Assembly: GCA_022578605.1 (NCBI GenBank)
Contig: MU394097.1
Coordinates: 124,001 to 188,000 of the forward strand
Length of the DNA: 64,000 nucleotides
Direction: 5' to 3'
From: Camillea tinctor
Lineage: Eukaryota; Ascomycota; Sordariomycetes; Xylariales; Xylariaceae
Below the pieces are notes generated by a model. That model ran no database searches. It was not told the origin of the DNA and saw only the letters and a list, made by a program, of their open reading frames with translations. Shown piece by piece: positions 1 to 9,997 of this stretch; the stretch's first letter is position 1; every line of letters begins with the position of its first letter. The position numbers were made by a program, and so were the translations under genes.

Positions 1-1
1 T

Positions 2-1558
2 GGAAGTTCCGGGATAGGTCTAGTGCAGTCGCTGCTAAAGATCCCAATAGAGCAATTTTCCTACAGACAGATCACGAATGCTGCCTTCAGCCATGTCATG
101 AGCCTTTCTATGGACTTCCATTCCGAGAGAGACTCTGCTGAGGTCCTGAAAGCTGTCGAACAAGGAGAGGCGTTGACTAGCCTGTTGGAAACTGCCGTGC
201 TAGATGTATCCCCTACCCTGATCGATTTGTTAGTGGCTTTCACGCTCCTGTACTGGAAGTTCAACAGCAACCTTACGCTCGTCTTGATGATGTCTACCGT
301 AAGCTATATGTCTCTGGAAGTCCTCACTTCTACTTGGAATTTGGATAACAGACGCGAGTATACCAAGGCGGAGAGAGAGGAAACACGGGTAATGTATCAG
401 GCGGTGCAAGGTTGGCAGACAGTTACGTACTTTAACATGTTTTCGTTCGAGAGAAACCGCATCGCCAACGCCGTGGAGGATAAACTAAGAAAGGAAAGAA
501 AATGGACTAGATACAATGCCTTCATCAGTGCATTGATGTCACTGACGATGCCCGCCACTCTTTTCCTTCTCGCCTTCATGGTTATCCACGAGATATCTCA
601 GGGCAGGAAGTCACCAGGTGACTTTGTCTTCCTCGTGCAGTACTGGAGAAGCCTCATATATCCCATCAAGGCCCTTTCCTTCAAATATCGCTGGCTCATG
701 TCCGACATGGTAGGCGCGGAGCGTCTCCTCGAACTCTTCCAAACGAAACCATCGATCGCCGACCGCGAAGGGGCGACAGAGCTCGAAACCATCAAGGGGG
801 TCGTGGAGTTCAAGCACGTGAACTTCGCCTACGACCCCCGCAAGCCGACGCTCAAGGACATCAGCTTCACCGCGCGACCAGGCGAGACCGTAGCCCTGGT
901 AGGCGAGACCGGCGCGGGCAAGTCCTCCATCACGAAGCTACTACTACGGTTCTACGATGTGACCGACGGCCGCATCGAGGTCGACGGGCATGATGTGCGC
1001 GACGTGACGCTGACCTCGCTGCGCAGCGCCTTCGGCGTTGTGCCGCAGGACCCCCTGCTCTTCAACGCGAGCATCGCCGAGAACCTGCGGTACGCCAAGC
1101 CCGAGGCCACCGACGCCGAGCTCGAGGACGCGTGCCGCGCCGCCGCCATCCACGCCAAGATCTTGTCCTTCCCCGCGGGCTACGCCACCAAGGTCGGCGA
1201 GAACGGCGTCAAGCTGTCGGGCGGCGAGGTCCAGCGCCTGGCCATCGCGCGCGTGTTCCTGCGCGATCCCCGCATTCTCATCCTCGACGAGGCGACTAGT
1301 GCTGTGGATACGAACACCGAGTGCGAGATCCAGAACGCACTCGCTAAGCTGCGGGCTGGCAGGACGACGTTCGTCATCGCTCACCGCTTGTCGACTATTG
1401 TCAACGCGGATCGCATTATTGTCCTGCACGAAGGCAGCATTGTGGAGTCTGGCTCGCACCAGGAGCTGATTCAGCGACCGGATGGGAGGTATCAGGGCTT
1501 GTGGAGCAAGCAGGTGGCAGGTGTGAAAACAGGAGATCTGATTTCATTGGAATCTTAG
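2..1558 (+). CDS. ABC half-transporter, HMT1/ATM1-like (5' end outside window)
   Basis: The reading frame is already open at base 2, so the N-terminus and probably the first membrane helices lie upstream; the GTG at 23 is not a real start. What remains is the second half of an ABC membrane domain (about the first 230 residues) followed by a complete nucleotide-binding domain. Walker A (GETGAGKSS) is at about 903-929, the signature LSGGEVQR at about 1216-1239, Walker B (ILILDEATS) near 1276, and the switch histidine in IAHRLST near 1376. The segment GLVQSLLKIPIEQFSYRQ with MDFHSERDSAEV is typical of the ABCB HMT1 (vacuolar heavy-metal or phytochelatin) and ATM1 (mitochondrial) group; my preference for HMT1 is inference. 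The signature has Val where Arg or Lys is usual. No intron is needed in the visible part. Confidence 0.9.
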   Translation, partial: GSSGIGLVQSLLKIPIEQFSYRQITNAAFSHVMSLSMDFHSERDSAEVLKAVEQGEALTSLLETAVLDVSPTLIDLLVAFTLLYWKFNSNLTLVLMMSTVSYMSLEVLTSTWNLDNRREYTKAEREETRVMYQAVQGWQTVTYFNMFSFERNRIANAVEDKLRKERKWTRYNAFISALMSLTMPATLFLLAFMVIHEISQGRKSPGDFVFLVQYWRSLIYPIKALSFKYRWLMSDMVGAERLLELFQTKPSIADREGATELETIKGVVEFKHVNFAYDPRKPTLKDISFTARPGETVALVGETGAGKSSITKLLLRFYDVTDGRIEVDGHDVRDVTLTSLRSAFGVVPQDPLLFNASIAENLRYAKPEATDAELEDACRAAAIHAKILSFPAGYATKVGENGVKLSGGEVQRLAIARVFLRDPRILILDEATSAVDTNTECEIQNALAKLRAGRTTFVIAHRLSTIVNADRIIVLHEGSIVESGSHQELIQRPDGRYQGLWSKQVAGVKTGDLISLES

Positions 1559-2863
1559 ATAGAAAAGGAGAGAGAGGACATAAGGGACGAATGTTCCTTT
1601 TTTTTTTTTGCATAAAATAAAGGTAGGGAAAATACATGATGGGATAATGCACGTTTAGATGAGATAGATGGAAATAGGGGCGTAGTCGGCGTCGACACTT
1701 GGTCCTTATTTTCTAATATTAATGGTATCACTTAAGACATGTTTTACAAGATCGTTCCTGGAGTCTATTTTCGACTCCTCGGTTCTTTAGCCTGGGGTAT
1801 CGTATGATTCTTGTCTCATCAATACGTGCTTGACACTAGCAATCGGATAGAATAGGGGCAACTTACATGTTTGCATTTACGAAGTGTCTCTTTCTTATCT
1901 CGTATTACTTGACCAAAAGCCGTCACCACCCAACAAAATATAAAACCTTGAATGAGGGCCGACTTCCTTAAGCAATGAAGATCAGATATATTTCAGAGAA
2001 ACTCTGACTGCGTACTAAGGAGATGGCAGGTAGAAGACGATGGTAGAAGCCAATCAGTGCTCATGTTTCGACACACCGAGAACCCCGAGCCGAGCATCAT
2101 ACCCTACGCAACACTTACCCTATGGAATAGCATCATTGTTTATACATTGATATCATCTTTACGTGCATTCTGTTATTCTGGGGTGTTACTGAACTTTAAA
2201 GTGAGATTTGAGTAGGTAGGAACTGCAGGGATGTGGCCCAGATATAAGGGGGAGACCGATCATCTGAGGAAAGCTGAGCCTAATCACCACAAACCTACCT
2301 ACATTGTCAATGTTCGGATGAAGAAAGGAAGCACCACTCAGATCACTTCGCCATTGGACGACAAGCCTTTCCAAGGAAGTAGCATCATCTTTTACGAGAG
2401 CTTCTTACCGCTCCATGTTCGTATAGCCTGAACTTATGATTTCAGGTAGGCACATCTCCTGCAGGTCATCCTAACACCGGGCAGCTCTAACCACCCAGTT
2501 GAGCAGGTTCGACGCCGTTAAGATTATAGTTGAACCTGATCCAACTCACAATGTGTGATCAGTCCGTACCTAGGTACCCAAAAATAGGTTTTATCGGTGA
2601 AACTTTGCTGAACGTTAGATATCTGTCGGCGAGTTGCGATGGAAGTCCCAGGTGTTGTTGACGTACGTCTACGTGGTGTGCTCTCACATAGGGATACGAC
2701 TACCCATAGACTTATTTGGCTTTCTTGATTCCGACTGTGTGTATTTAAGCACTCAACTCAGCGTGGTTCACTCTCCATTCTTCATCTTTTCTTTCATTCT
2801 GCATACCGTCATCTCATAGTTCTATATTCGTTTCACTATTCGTACAAAGTCTCGAGAAACGCC
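1559..2863. other. Intergenic region, no gene recognised
   Basis: It contains a poly-T run near 1600 just after the ABC transporter stop and only short frames without family resemblance, such as one at 2231-2431. The right end is the promoter and leader of the secreted-protein gene. Confidence 0.6.
2742..2749 (+). promoter_or_regulatory. TATA-like box of the His-rich secreted protein gene
   Basis: TATTTAAG lies about 115 bases before the ATG at 2864 and is followed by a pyrimidine-rich leader (TTCACTCTCC, TCTTTTCTTTC). This is a plausible core promoter arrangement; its position is the only evidence. Confidence 0.4.
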
Positions 2864-3733
2864 ATGAAGTATTCTACCCTCTTTAGTCTTGCGGCGGCCG
2901 TTTTCACGGCTCGTTCAGCCTCCTGCTTCCGGCTTCCAGAAGGCCTAGCTGACGGATCGTACGTTGTCAAGTACTTCGACGATGATGGGGCCAACATAAC
3001 CATATACCCCCAAGATGTATATATGGCGGAGTCGCCCGGGCTCTTCAACTCAACGCAGGAGAAGCTCCCAGACCCTATACATGGCAACTTCTCCAACTCA
3101 ACACAGACCGAGGTCCCCAACAGCAAAGAATCCGGAATCGGATTCGAAGACGAGGAGGCAGACACGCCAGCTGAGGCGGAGTCGGCACACCACCGAATCA
3201 TTGCCAGGTGCAGGAAAAACTACATCAGCCCCAAGTGTGATGCCATCGATGCCTACAAGAAGCTCATGAAGAACTGCATGCACAACAAGAAACCCCACAA
3301 GCCCAGGAAAGGCGACCACCACATCGCCATTTTGGCGAAAAAGGGCAACGCTGTAGCGTACATGTGCCACTGGGGTAACAAGAGGTTGGGTAACGAGTGC
3401 ATGCCTGACGAGTTGGCCCAGCTCGCGTATATAACCCCATGCAAAGAAGCTACTCGGTTGCGCCCGGGAGGCAACGGTGGAGATCAATTCGTAGTTGCTG
3501 GTTAGTATAAATACCCCCTTCCCCCCTCCCAATATTGTATTTTACTTGATTCATTCATGTGACAATTTCGAGGTTAACTAACACGTATGATAACCATAGC
3601 CCGCCTGGATTTCACTGGACCCAAGCGTGGTTACGGCTACGACCTCGCTCATTCTCGCCACATCTGCTCCCGCCATCACCGCAGCCGCCACCACCACCAC
3701 CACCACGACGACCATCACGACCATGATGAGTAA
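2864..3733 (+). CDS. Small secreted cysteine-containing protein with His-rich C-terminus
   Basis: Two exons, 2864-3500 and 3600-3733, give 256 residues. The intron 3501-3599 has GTTAGT, branch CTAAC and ATAG; without splicing the frame stops at once (TAG 3503). Residues 1 to about 20 look like a signal peptide (MKYSTLFSLAAAVFTARSAS). A linker to about residue 110 has N-glycosylation sequons (NIT, NST, NFS) and many acidic residues. A compact domain follows with six cysteines at 116, 125, 138, 168, 179 and 193. Exon 2 encodes Gly/Tyr residues and then a tail with six consecutive His (243-248), further His/Asp and a final Asp-Glu. It is probably extracellular or in the cell wall. The family is not recognised; it could be an effector-like or metal-binding protein, but no function is assigned. 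Confidence 0.75.
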
Positions 3734-4340
3734 ATGAGCACGTCGCAACAGTAGTGCACCAGATGGAACGGTAAATCGATACATATACATAATTATAGGT
3801 TATACATACCTAGTATATATATGCGCGCGCGTGTGTACATGTATCATCTGGTCCTAGTGTTACGAGAAGCTCTCCTCGCGGATTGGATCGACAGGGAAGA
3901 CAACTACAGAGAGTAGTCACAACTAACAAGTACGAAGGATGGGAAACTTGTTGATGACGATAAGAAAATGGTCTCGGGTTTTCTTTCTCTTTTTTTCTCT
4001 TCTTCGAGCGATGTTTGATCTTCGAAAAGGGGTTCTAGCACTCATGCTGGGATACTTTACAGCGCCGCCTCTTGTTGTTCGGTAATAAAGGGGGGATTTA
4101 TAGATAGATCGATAGATTATTCATTGTACTAGAGTTACGAGACCGGCCCCCCTTGCTCGCTGGTGTAGTAATAAAAGTTGCATTATTTTTATCTGAGTTT
4201 TTGAACGTGACAACATCTCTCCCGCACCGTGTCATTCTATGGTTATTATCGTAGCCTACCTATGCAACCAACCCACCTATAAAATAGTGTTCATTACTGC
4301 TAGGTTAGGCCTAAAGAAGTAGGCACGCAATATAAAATAC
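3734..4340. other. 3' flank and intergenic region
   Basis: No gene is seen. It holds the alternating purine-pyrimidine tract at 3813-3844, T-rich runs near 3980-4000, and the flank of the AT-rich element. Confidence 0.5.
3813..3844. repeat. 32-bp strictly alternating purine-pyrimidine tract
   Basis: The sequence moves from TA repeats to GC repeats to GT/AC repeats without breaking purine-pyrimidine alternation over 32 bases. Such tracts can form left-handed DNA. It starts 80 bases after the secreted-protein stop. Confidence 0.85.
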
Positions 4341-4821
4341 CTTGTGAACAAGCGAGTGAAGCAGCTACTTACTATCTACCCCCACCATCCAAACCACCCC
4401 ACCTGGCAAACACGCAAAATAGCCTAAAACTTATACATTTTAACATACTATAAATAGTTTAATTAAATTAGCAAAAAATAAATAAATACATTATTAAAAA
4501 GCTATTTTTTTAGTTATTTTGCGTATTTATTTAAAACTTTAATAACTTTATTTAATTATATATGTTTTAAAAATAAAACTAAGTTTTTATTATTATTTTT
4601 TTTACTTTTAAACTTTTTAAATTTAATATTAAATTTTATATTATTTATAGCTTTAATGGTTGCATGACAAAGATAGGAAGTCACTATGTACCTTGCGCAT
4701 AAATAAGTTGCACTTTTTTGCGCAACCTTAATTAAATAGTTCTTTTTTTAAATATAAATACACAACCGTTTCTTATACTTATTATTGTTTTTTATTTTTT
4801 TAATACGTACACTTATTAATA
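4341..4821 (+). repeat. Left terminal inverted repeat
   Basis: It matches the reverse complement of 6548-6960. Anchors are GCAAACACGCAAAATA at 4407-4422, GGTTGCATGACAA near 4658, CCTTAATTAAATAGTTCTTT near 4726 and TAATACGTACAC at 4801-4812. The middle (about 4450-4640) is AT-drifted and longer than the matching part on the right. Confidence 0.85.
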
Positions 4822-6547
4822 AGCTTTTAAACTTTTAAATTTACCTTTTATGAAACTTTTAAATGTTTTTTTTATTTTTATAAGCTTTATAAACGTTAAA
4901 TTTAAATTAAAGATCTTTTTATAGCGTTTAACACGTTAACGCTTTAATTTTTTTTTTAAAGCGTTATTTTTTTTTTATAAATAATAATTAAAGTTATTAT
5001 TTATTAACGGCTTTAATAGCTATTTTAAAAGCTAATTTTATAAATAAAATGTAAAATTTACTTATATTTTTTACTTAATAGTTAGTAATTAATGTTAAAA
5101 AAAAATTTAATTTTTTTATTAATGTAAATTTTATTTTTTATTTTTTACGATTTAAATTATATTTTTTATAGTAAAAAGGTTTATTTTTATTAATAAGTTA
5201 ATTATTAATAACTTTAAATTTAATTTATATGTTTTTTATTATAAAAGTAAATGTTTTAACTATAAAATAAATTTTAATAAAATTTAACTTATTAATAAGC
5301 GTAATATTAGTTTAAAAAGTTAATTTAAAAAAATATAAGCAAAAATAATGTTTTAAAAAGTTAAATAAACTATTATTAAAAAGTTAAAAACTATATAATA
5401 TATATGCTAATAAAAAATATAAATAAATGTTATTATAAAAATATTTAAATATAAACTTATATTGCGTTTATTAATAATTATTATACTTTATAATTATAAA
5501 ATGAAAAAAATGAAAAAAATATAAAAACATTATTTAAACATAAATAATTAAAAAATTTATTTATAAAAATATAGCTTAAATATTTATTAAAAATTAAAAG
5601 CTATATTTTATTAAAATGTAAAAAAAGCTTTTAAGTTTAAAATATAAAAACTTTTTTTAATTATTTTACTACAATTTTATTTAACGTTTAATTATTTAAA
5701 AAACATGTAAACTATTAATTAGTTATTTTTTTAAATAATTTTTTAAACTATAATGTTTAAAGGTTTTTTTTTTAAAAATAATTTTTAAATTTAAAACTTT
5801 GCTAATTACGTTAACGCATTTAATAAAAAAAATTTAAAACCGTTTTTAAAATGTTTTTATTTATAAATTTTTAGTTTTTATAAACTTTATTATTAAATAA
5901 TCTGATTTTAATGTTTATTATTAATATTTAAATTTTATTATTAAAAAAAAAATTATAGTTAAATATTAAACTTTTTTTATTTACGTTAAAAGTTAAATAT
6001 AGCTTAATTTATTTATATTTTTTTTTTATATGTTAAAATATTAATTTATAGCTTTAAAAGTAAAAAAATCAAATTTTATAGTTTTAACTTTTTTTTTTAT
6101 TTTGGTTTTTATATATAAATTTTATTAAATAAATCAAGTTATTTAATTATAGTTAAAAATGCGTAAATTTTCTCTTTATTTTATAAGTTTTTAAACAATT
6201 TAATAAATTATTAAGTAATTAAAAGTAAAATTAAGAAATTTTTAATAAAAAATTTAATTTATAAGCTTTTTTTTTTATTATTTATTAAATTATGTGTTTA
6301 TAGTCCGGTTTTATAAAGTTAATTATTTGTTTATATAATAAATTAAAGTTAATTAAAATATTTTTATTATTACAGCCGTTTTTTTTAATAAAATTTCATT
6401 TTAAATAACTTTAATAATAGCTTTTTTAATAAGCTTTTTTTTATAAAAAAACATTATAATTTAGTGTTATAATTATTAAAAAAAAAAAAACAATAAAAAA
6501 GTAAAAAAAAATAAAAAAAATTAAAATAAAATAAAAACGCGTTATTG

Positions 6548-6960
6548 TTAATAGGTGTACGTATTAAGAAAAATAAAAACAATAACAAGTGTGAGAAACG
6601 GTTATATATTCGTGTTTAAAGAAAGAACTATTTAATTAAGGTTGCGTAAGAAAGCGCAACCTATTTATGTGCGGGGTACATGGTGACTTCCTGTCCTTGT
6701 CATGCAACCATCAGTTATTTTTGCGTTTAAATATTAAATTAATTTTTACGCAAAAAAATAAAAAAAAATTAAAATGTAATTTATAAAAGCATAGCTATTT
6801 ATTTATTTATTTTAATTTAAAATAACTTTAAAAATGATCTTAAACAGTATAAGTAAAGTTATATTAAATAAAAGTATATTGGGTTATTTTGCGTGTTTGC
6901 TAGGTAAAGTGGTTTAGATAGTGAGGGTAAATGGTAGTACTAACTCTTTACTTGTTCAAG
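6548..6960 (-). repeat. Right terminal inverted repeat
   Basis: It is the inverted partner of 4341-4821. It keeps more G and C than the left copy: GGTTGCGTAAGAAAGCGC near 6640 and GCGGGGTACATGGTGAC near 6670, where the left copy has A or T. The left copy is therefore the more mutated one. Confidence 0.85.
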
Positions 6961-7525
6961 CTTAGGTAAAAGCCCATCTAGTTTTCCTACTAACTACCCA
7001 TTCATGATACTTGCTACTGCATCGCTAACGGTATGAGGGAATTGGAGATTTCCTCTTGATTACAAAGAGTACTATGCTCAGTAATCAAATCAAATTCCGC
7101 ATCGTTTCCAGATATGGGAGTTCAGTATCGAAATACTCGATTTGATTGGCCCAGGTGAATGTTGGAGAATAGCTGCATCCTTGTCGATCCAAGTGGGTCA
7201 TCTGTAGGGACTCTCTAACCAATAGGGACGCGGTGATCTAGAGATATCGCATTATCGATAACGTGGGGCAGAAATTTTTAATCTGTATCTTTCGCAAAAG
7301 TGCAACAACTTTTTTTTGCCAGTAACTTTACTACCAGACCTTGTACCTGCTACTACAACTTGCCTAGTACCAATACTTCTTCTACTTCTACTTTTACTTC
7401 TACTTTTACTTCTTACACCTACTTCAATTTTCATAACCATTTTCACTAACACAGCCAATATAATCACCAACACCACCACCAACACCACCACCACCATCAC
7501 TACCGACTGCTACTAAATACGAAAC
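6961..7525. other. Promoter region of the L1-domain gene
   Basis: No gene is seen. A pyrimidine-rich microsatellite (CTTCTACTTCTACTTTTACTT type) lies at about 7375-7420 and ACC/ACCACC repeats at about 7465-7500, directly before the ATG at 7526. Frames crossing these repeats encode only low-complexity Leu or Val runs. Confidence 0.5.
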
Positions 7526-8949
7526 ATGGCACCAACCAAGACCGTCACTCTTCGGAGTGAGACCGCCGTCTCCCTGGTAGACCCCGATCAGACATTGAAG
7601 GCCTCGCGCGCACTTCTGTCACATATGCAAAAGGCTTCTCAGGAGAAGGCCGCCAACGAGACGAAGAAGGACCTGCTCGCAGACCCCGACGCTGAGGTGT
7701 TCGAGACGATACCCATATGGTGCACTGTAACCACCAAGAGACACATCACCGATTCGCGAAGGTTAGAACCTACCTGTTCCTTTCTGGAAACCTAGCACTG
7801 GACCCGTATAGATCAGGTCAATCGCTAACCGAACCCCCGTTGCGCCGAGCAGCTTAAAACCGTCCAAGATCGTCCTCCCCCATTCCCTCAATGCCGACGC
7901 AGAGAACATCTGCGTGATAACCGCCGAGCCCCAGAGACACTACAAGAACCTCGTCGCCGCGGACGACTTCCCGCAGGAGCTGCGCAAGAAGATCACGAGG
8001 GTGATAGACATCGGCAAGCTGAAGGCCAAACACAAGTCGTACGAGCAACAGGTGAGTTTTATTCTTGGACAATACAATGCGCCGCCATGATGGAATAGAG
8101 GCTGGTCTAGGTGAAGCGAAGGAGCAAGACTGACTAACACCCATCCAGCGCGCCCTATACGCCGCCCACGACGCCTTCGTAGCCGACAGCCGGATCATCA
8201 GCCGGCTGCCCGCAGTCCTAGGCAAGACCTTCTACAAGACGACGGCCAAGCGGCCCATCTCGATCGAGATCCAGGCGCGCAAAGCGAAAGTCGACGGCAA
8301 GCGGGCGAAGCGGGCCAAGGGGGAGAAGGACGACGAGGTCAACGCCTGCACGCCCGCCCAGCTCGCGCGCGAGATCGAGCGCGCCGTCGGCGCCGCCATC
8401 GTGAACCTCGCGCCCACCACGAACACCGCCGTGCGGATAGGCTACGCGGGCTGGGCCGCCGAGCAGGTCGCCGCGAACGCGGATGCGTTTGTGAAGGCGC
8501 TCGTGGAGAGGCACATCCCTGGGAAGTGGAAGAACATGAAGAGCGTGTATCTCAAGGTAAGACCTCCTCTTCCCTCCACTTTCCATTTCCGCTTCCCCGT
8601 AAATATACGAGCTGTGTTCTGATTACGTGTTTTGGGACAAACTCTCCAGGGCCCCGAAACCGTCGCCCTCCCGATCTGGCAAACCGACGAGCTGTGGGTC
8701 GAGGGCAAGGACATCGTAGCCGACGGCTCGGAGGAGGCGCAGGCCCTGCTCTCCGGCAGCGAGAAGGCCAACGTGGGCAAGAAGCGCAAGTCCCTCGACG
8801 GCGCGGCCGAGAAGGACGCCAAGAAGGTCAAGAAGTCGTCTTCTGCTAAGCCCGAAGACGACGACGCGAAGCTCGACAAGGAGATCGCGGACCGCAAGGC
8901 GGCCCTGAAGAAGCAGAAGAAGGCGGCGAAGAAGGCGCTTGAGGTGTAG
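7526..8949 (+). CDS. Ribosomal L1 domain protein, Cic1/Utp30-type ribosome biogenesis factor
   Basis: Four exons (7526-7761, 7853-8051, 8149-8556, 8650-8949) give 380 residues. All introns have GT-AG ends, and CTAAC branch sites are visible in introns 1 and 2. The middle of the protein, from ETIPIW through RALYAAHDAFVADSRII to AVRIGYAGW and the segment before GPETVALPIW, is the ribosomal L1p/L10e fold found in yeast Cic1 and Utp30 and human RSL1D1. The C-terminal ~90 residues are Lys-rich and low in complexity, with KKRK and KKVKK basic clusters fitting nucleolar targeting. The role by family is 60S or 90S pre-ribosome assembly in the nucleolus. I cannot decide between Cic1 and Utp30. The start at 7526 follows the repeat-rich leader and sits in a good context (AAACATGGC). 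Confidence 0.88.
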
Positions 8950-9291
8950 GGGTAGAGACGGGGTAATAAATATTTACCTGCTTCGCTGACACGGCCACTT
9001 GTTTTATCAAAAGGCGTTATAGTGCTGCTTCTGGCTCTCCGTGTACATACATACATATATGCATACTTACCTAGGTTAGCTAGATAGAAAACTACGATGG
9101 GGGGTCTGATATCTTGGTTCCAAATGTTTTGATTTAAACTAATAGAAATTAAAAAAAAAAAAGAAGAAAGTAAACTGGGGAATGAAAAAGGGCTCTTTGT
9201 GTTCATGAATATTGTGGGTGTTCCCTCCCAAATTCGTTTATTCGAAGTATGTAGTAGTTAATCAACTACATAGCATATCGATATGTAGAAT

Positions 9292-9312
9292 CACACACAC
9301 ACACACACACAC
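9292..9312. repeat. AC dinucleotide microsatellite
   Basis: About ten uninterrupted AC units in the region between two convergent genes. Confidence 0.9.
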
Positions 9313-9385
9313 GCACATTATGTCAACTTGATATCCAGCCCCTTTGCTAACCTCCTTATTCTTACTATGTCACCAAAAAGGCGAT

Positions 9386-9415
9386 AGAGAGAGAGGGAGA
9401 GAGAGAGAGAGAGAG
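9386..9415. repeat. GA dinucleotide microsatellite
   Basis: A GA tract with one interruption (GGGAGAG). It creates the Leu-Ser repeats seen in spurious antisense frames. Confidence 0.9.
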
Positions 9416-9997
9416 GGATAATACGACGGGAGGAAACTTGGAACATCAGGTGGGGAAGGGAAAAATAACAATAATACCAAATACGTTTTTTTTCTTTGTA
9501 CAAATGTTTCTAATGATAATACGAATATTAATATAACAATCTGGTATCAAAATCTGGGTATTCAATTCTCTCCCCCCCCCTATAACTCCTTAGCCCCATC
9601 CAATACCATTACTCCTTTTTACTGTTACAGGTTTTTTTTTGGCTCTGTTCGAGTAACCAGAGACAGGAAAAAAAAAAGAAAAAAGGAAAGACTCGCTCTG
9701 CTCCTTATGCTCGTTCTCCTATTAAGGAAGGAAAAAAAAAGAACTCCAAAGCGAAAAACTCCGTCGAAAACTCCTTATACTCTGGGGGAAGGTCTAGGTG
9801 GCGTATTTATTAATAATGCATAGCCACACCTCCTTTCGCCACCAATTTCTGTGTCCCGACAACTGCCATGGAGTGGAGGCAGAAAACATAAAGCAAGCAA
9901 AGCAGATGAAAGAAGAGCAGCCCGTCTTCACCTCTACCCATTCTCTCTCTCTCTCTCTCTCTCCGACCGCGCTTATCCCCCTTCCCTACTTTCTATC

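Larger units (their letters stand above)
4341..6960. mobile_element. RIP-eroded element with long terminal inverted repeats
   Basis: A block of about 2.6 kb has ends that are imperfect inverted copies of each other (about 4341-4821 and 6548-6960). Differences in the best-preserved parts are mostly transitions. The interior, about 4830-6540, is almost pure A/T and crowded with TA. The few remaining Cs are largely in CpG or CpT, and CpA is nearly absent, which is what RIP leaves. No transposase can be read. Long TIRs of about 400-480 bp with about 1.7 kb between them suggest a DNA transposon, possibly Mutator-like; that class call is inference. I found no clear target-site duplication, so the outer limits are good to about 20 bases. 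Confidence 0.75.
8950..9997. other. Convergent 3' region with simple repeats
   Basis: No gene is seen between the L1-domain gene and the convergent thioesterase gene. Low-complexity DNA dominates: an AC tract, a GA tract, several poly-A and poly-T runs (9150, 9487, 9670, 9735) and a CT tract at about 9944-9964. Confidence 0.6.

Noticed and set aside
3503..3505. Stop of the secreted protein at 3505
   Set aside because: The stop lies inside a well-formed intron with a CTAAC branch; splicing gives an in-frame tail.
4431..6547. Possibility that the AT-rich block is a centromere core or mitochondrial insertion
   Set aside because: It is only ~2 kb, bounded by matching inverted ends and depleted of CpA, which a RIP-eroded element explains better; no mitochondrial gene can be read.
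7316..7516. Leu/Thr-repeat frame before the L1-domain gene
   Set aside because: It is only the translation of a CTT/CTA and ACC microsatellite.
8442..9206. 254-codon antisense frame over the L1-domain gene end
   Set aside because: It runs through an intron and a poly-A region with Ser/Phe-rich low complexity; the sense strand explains the DNA.
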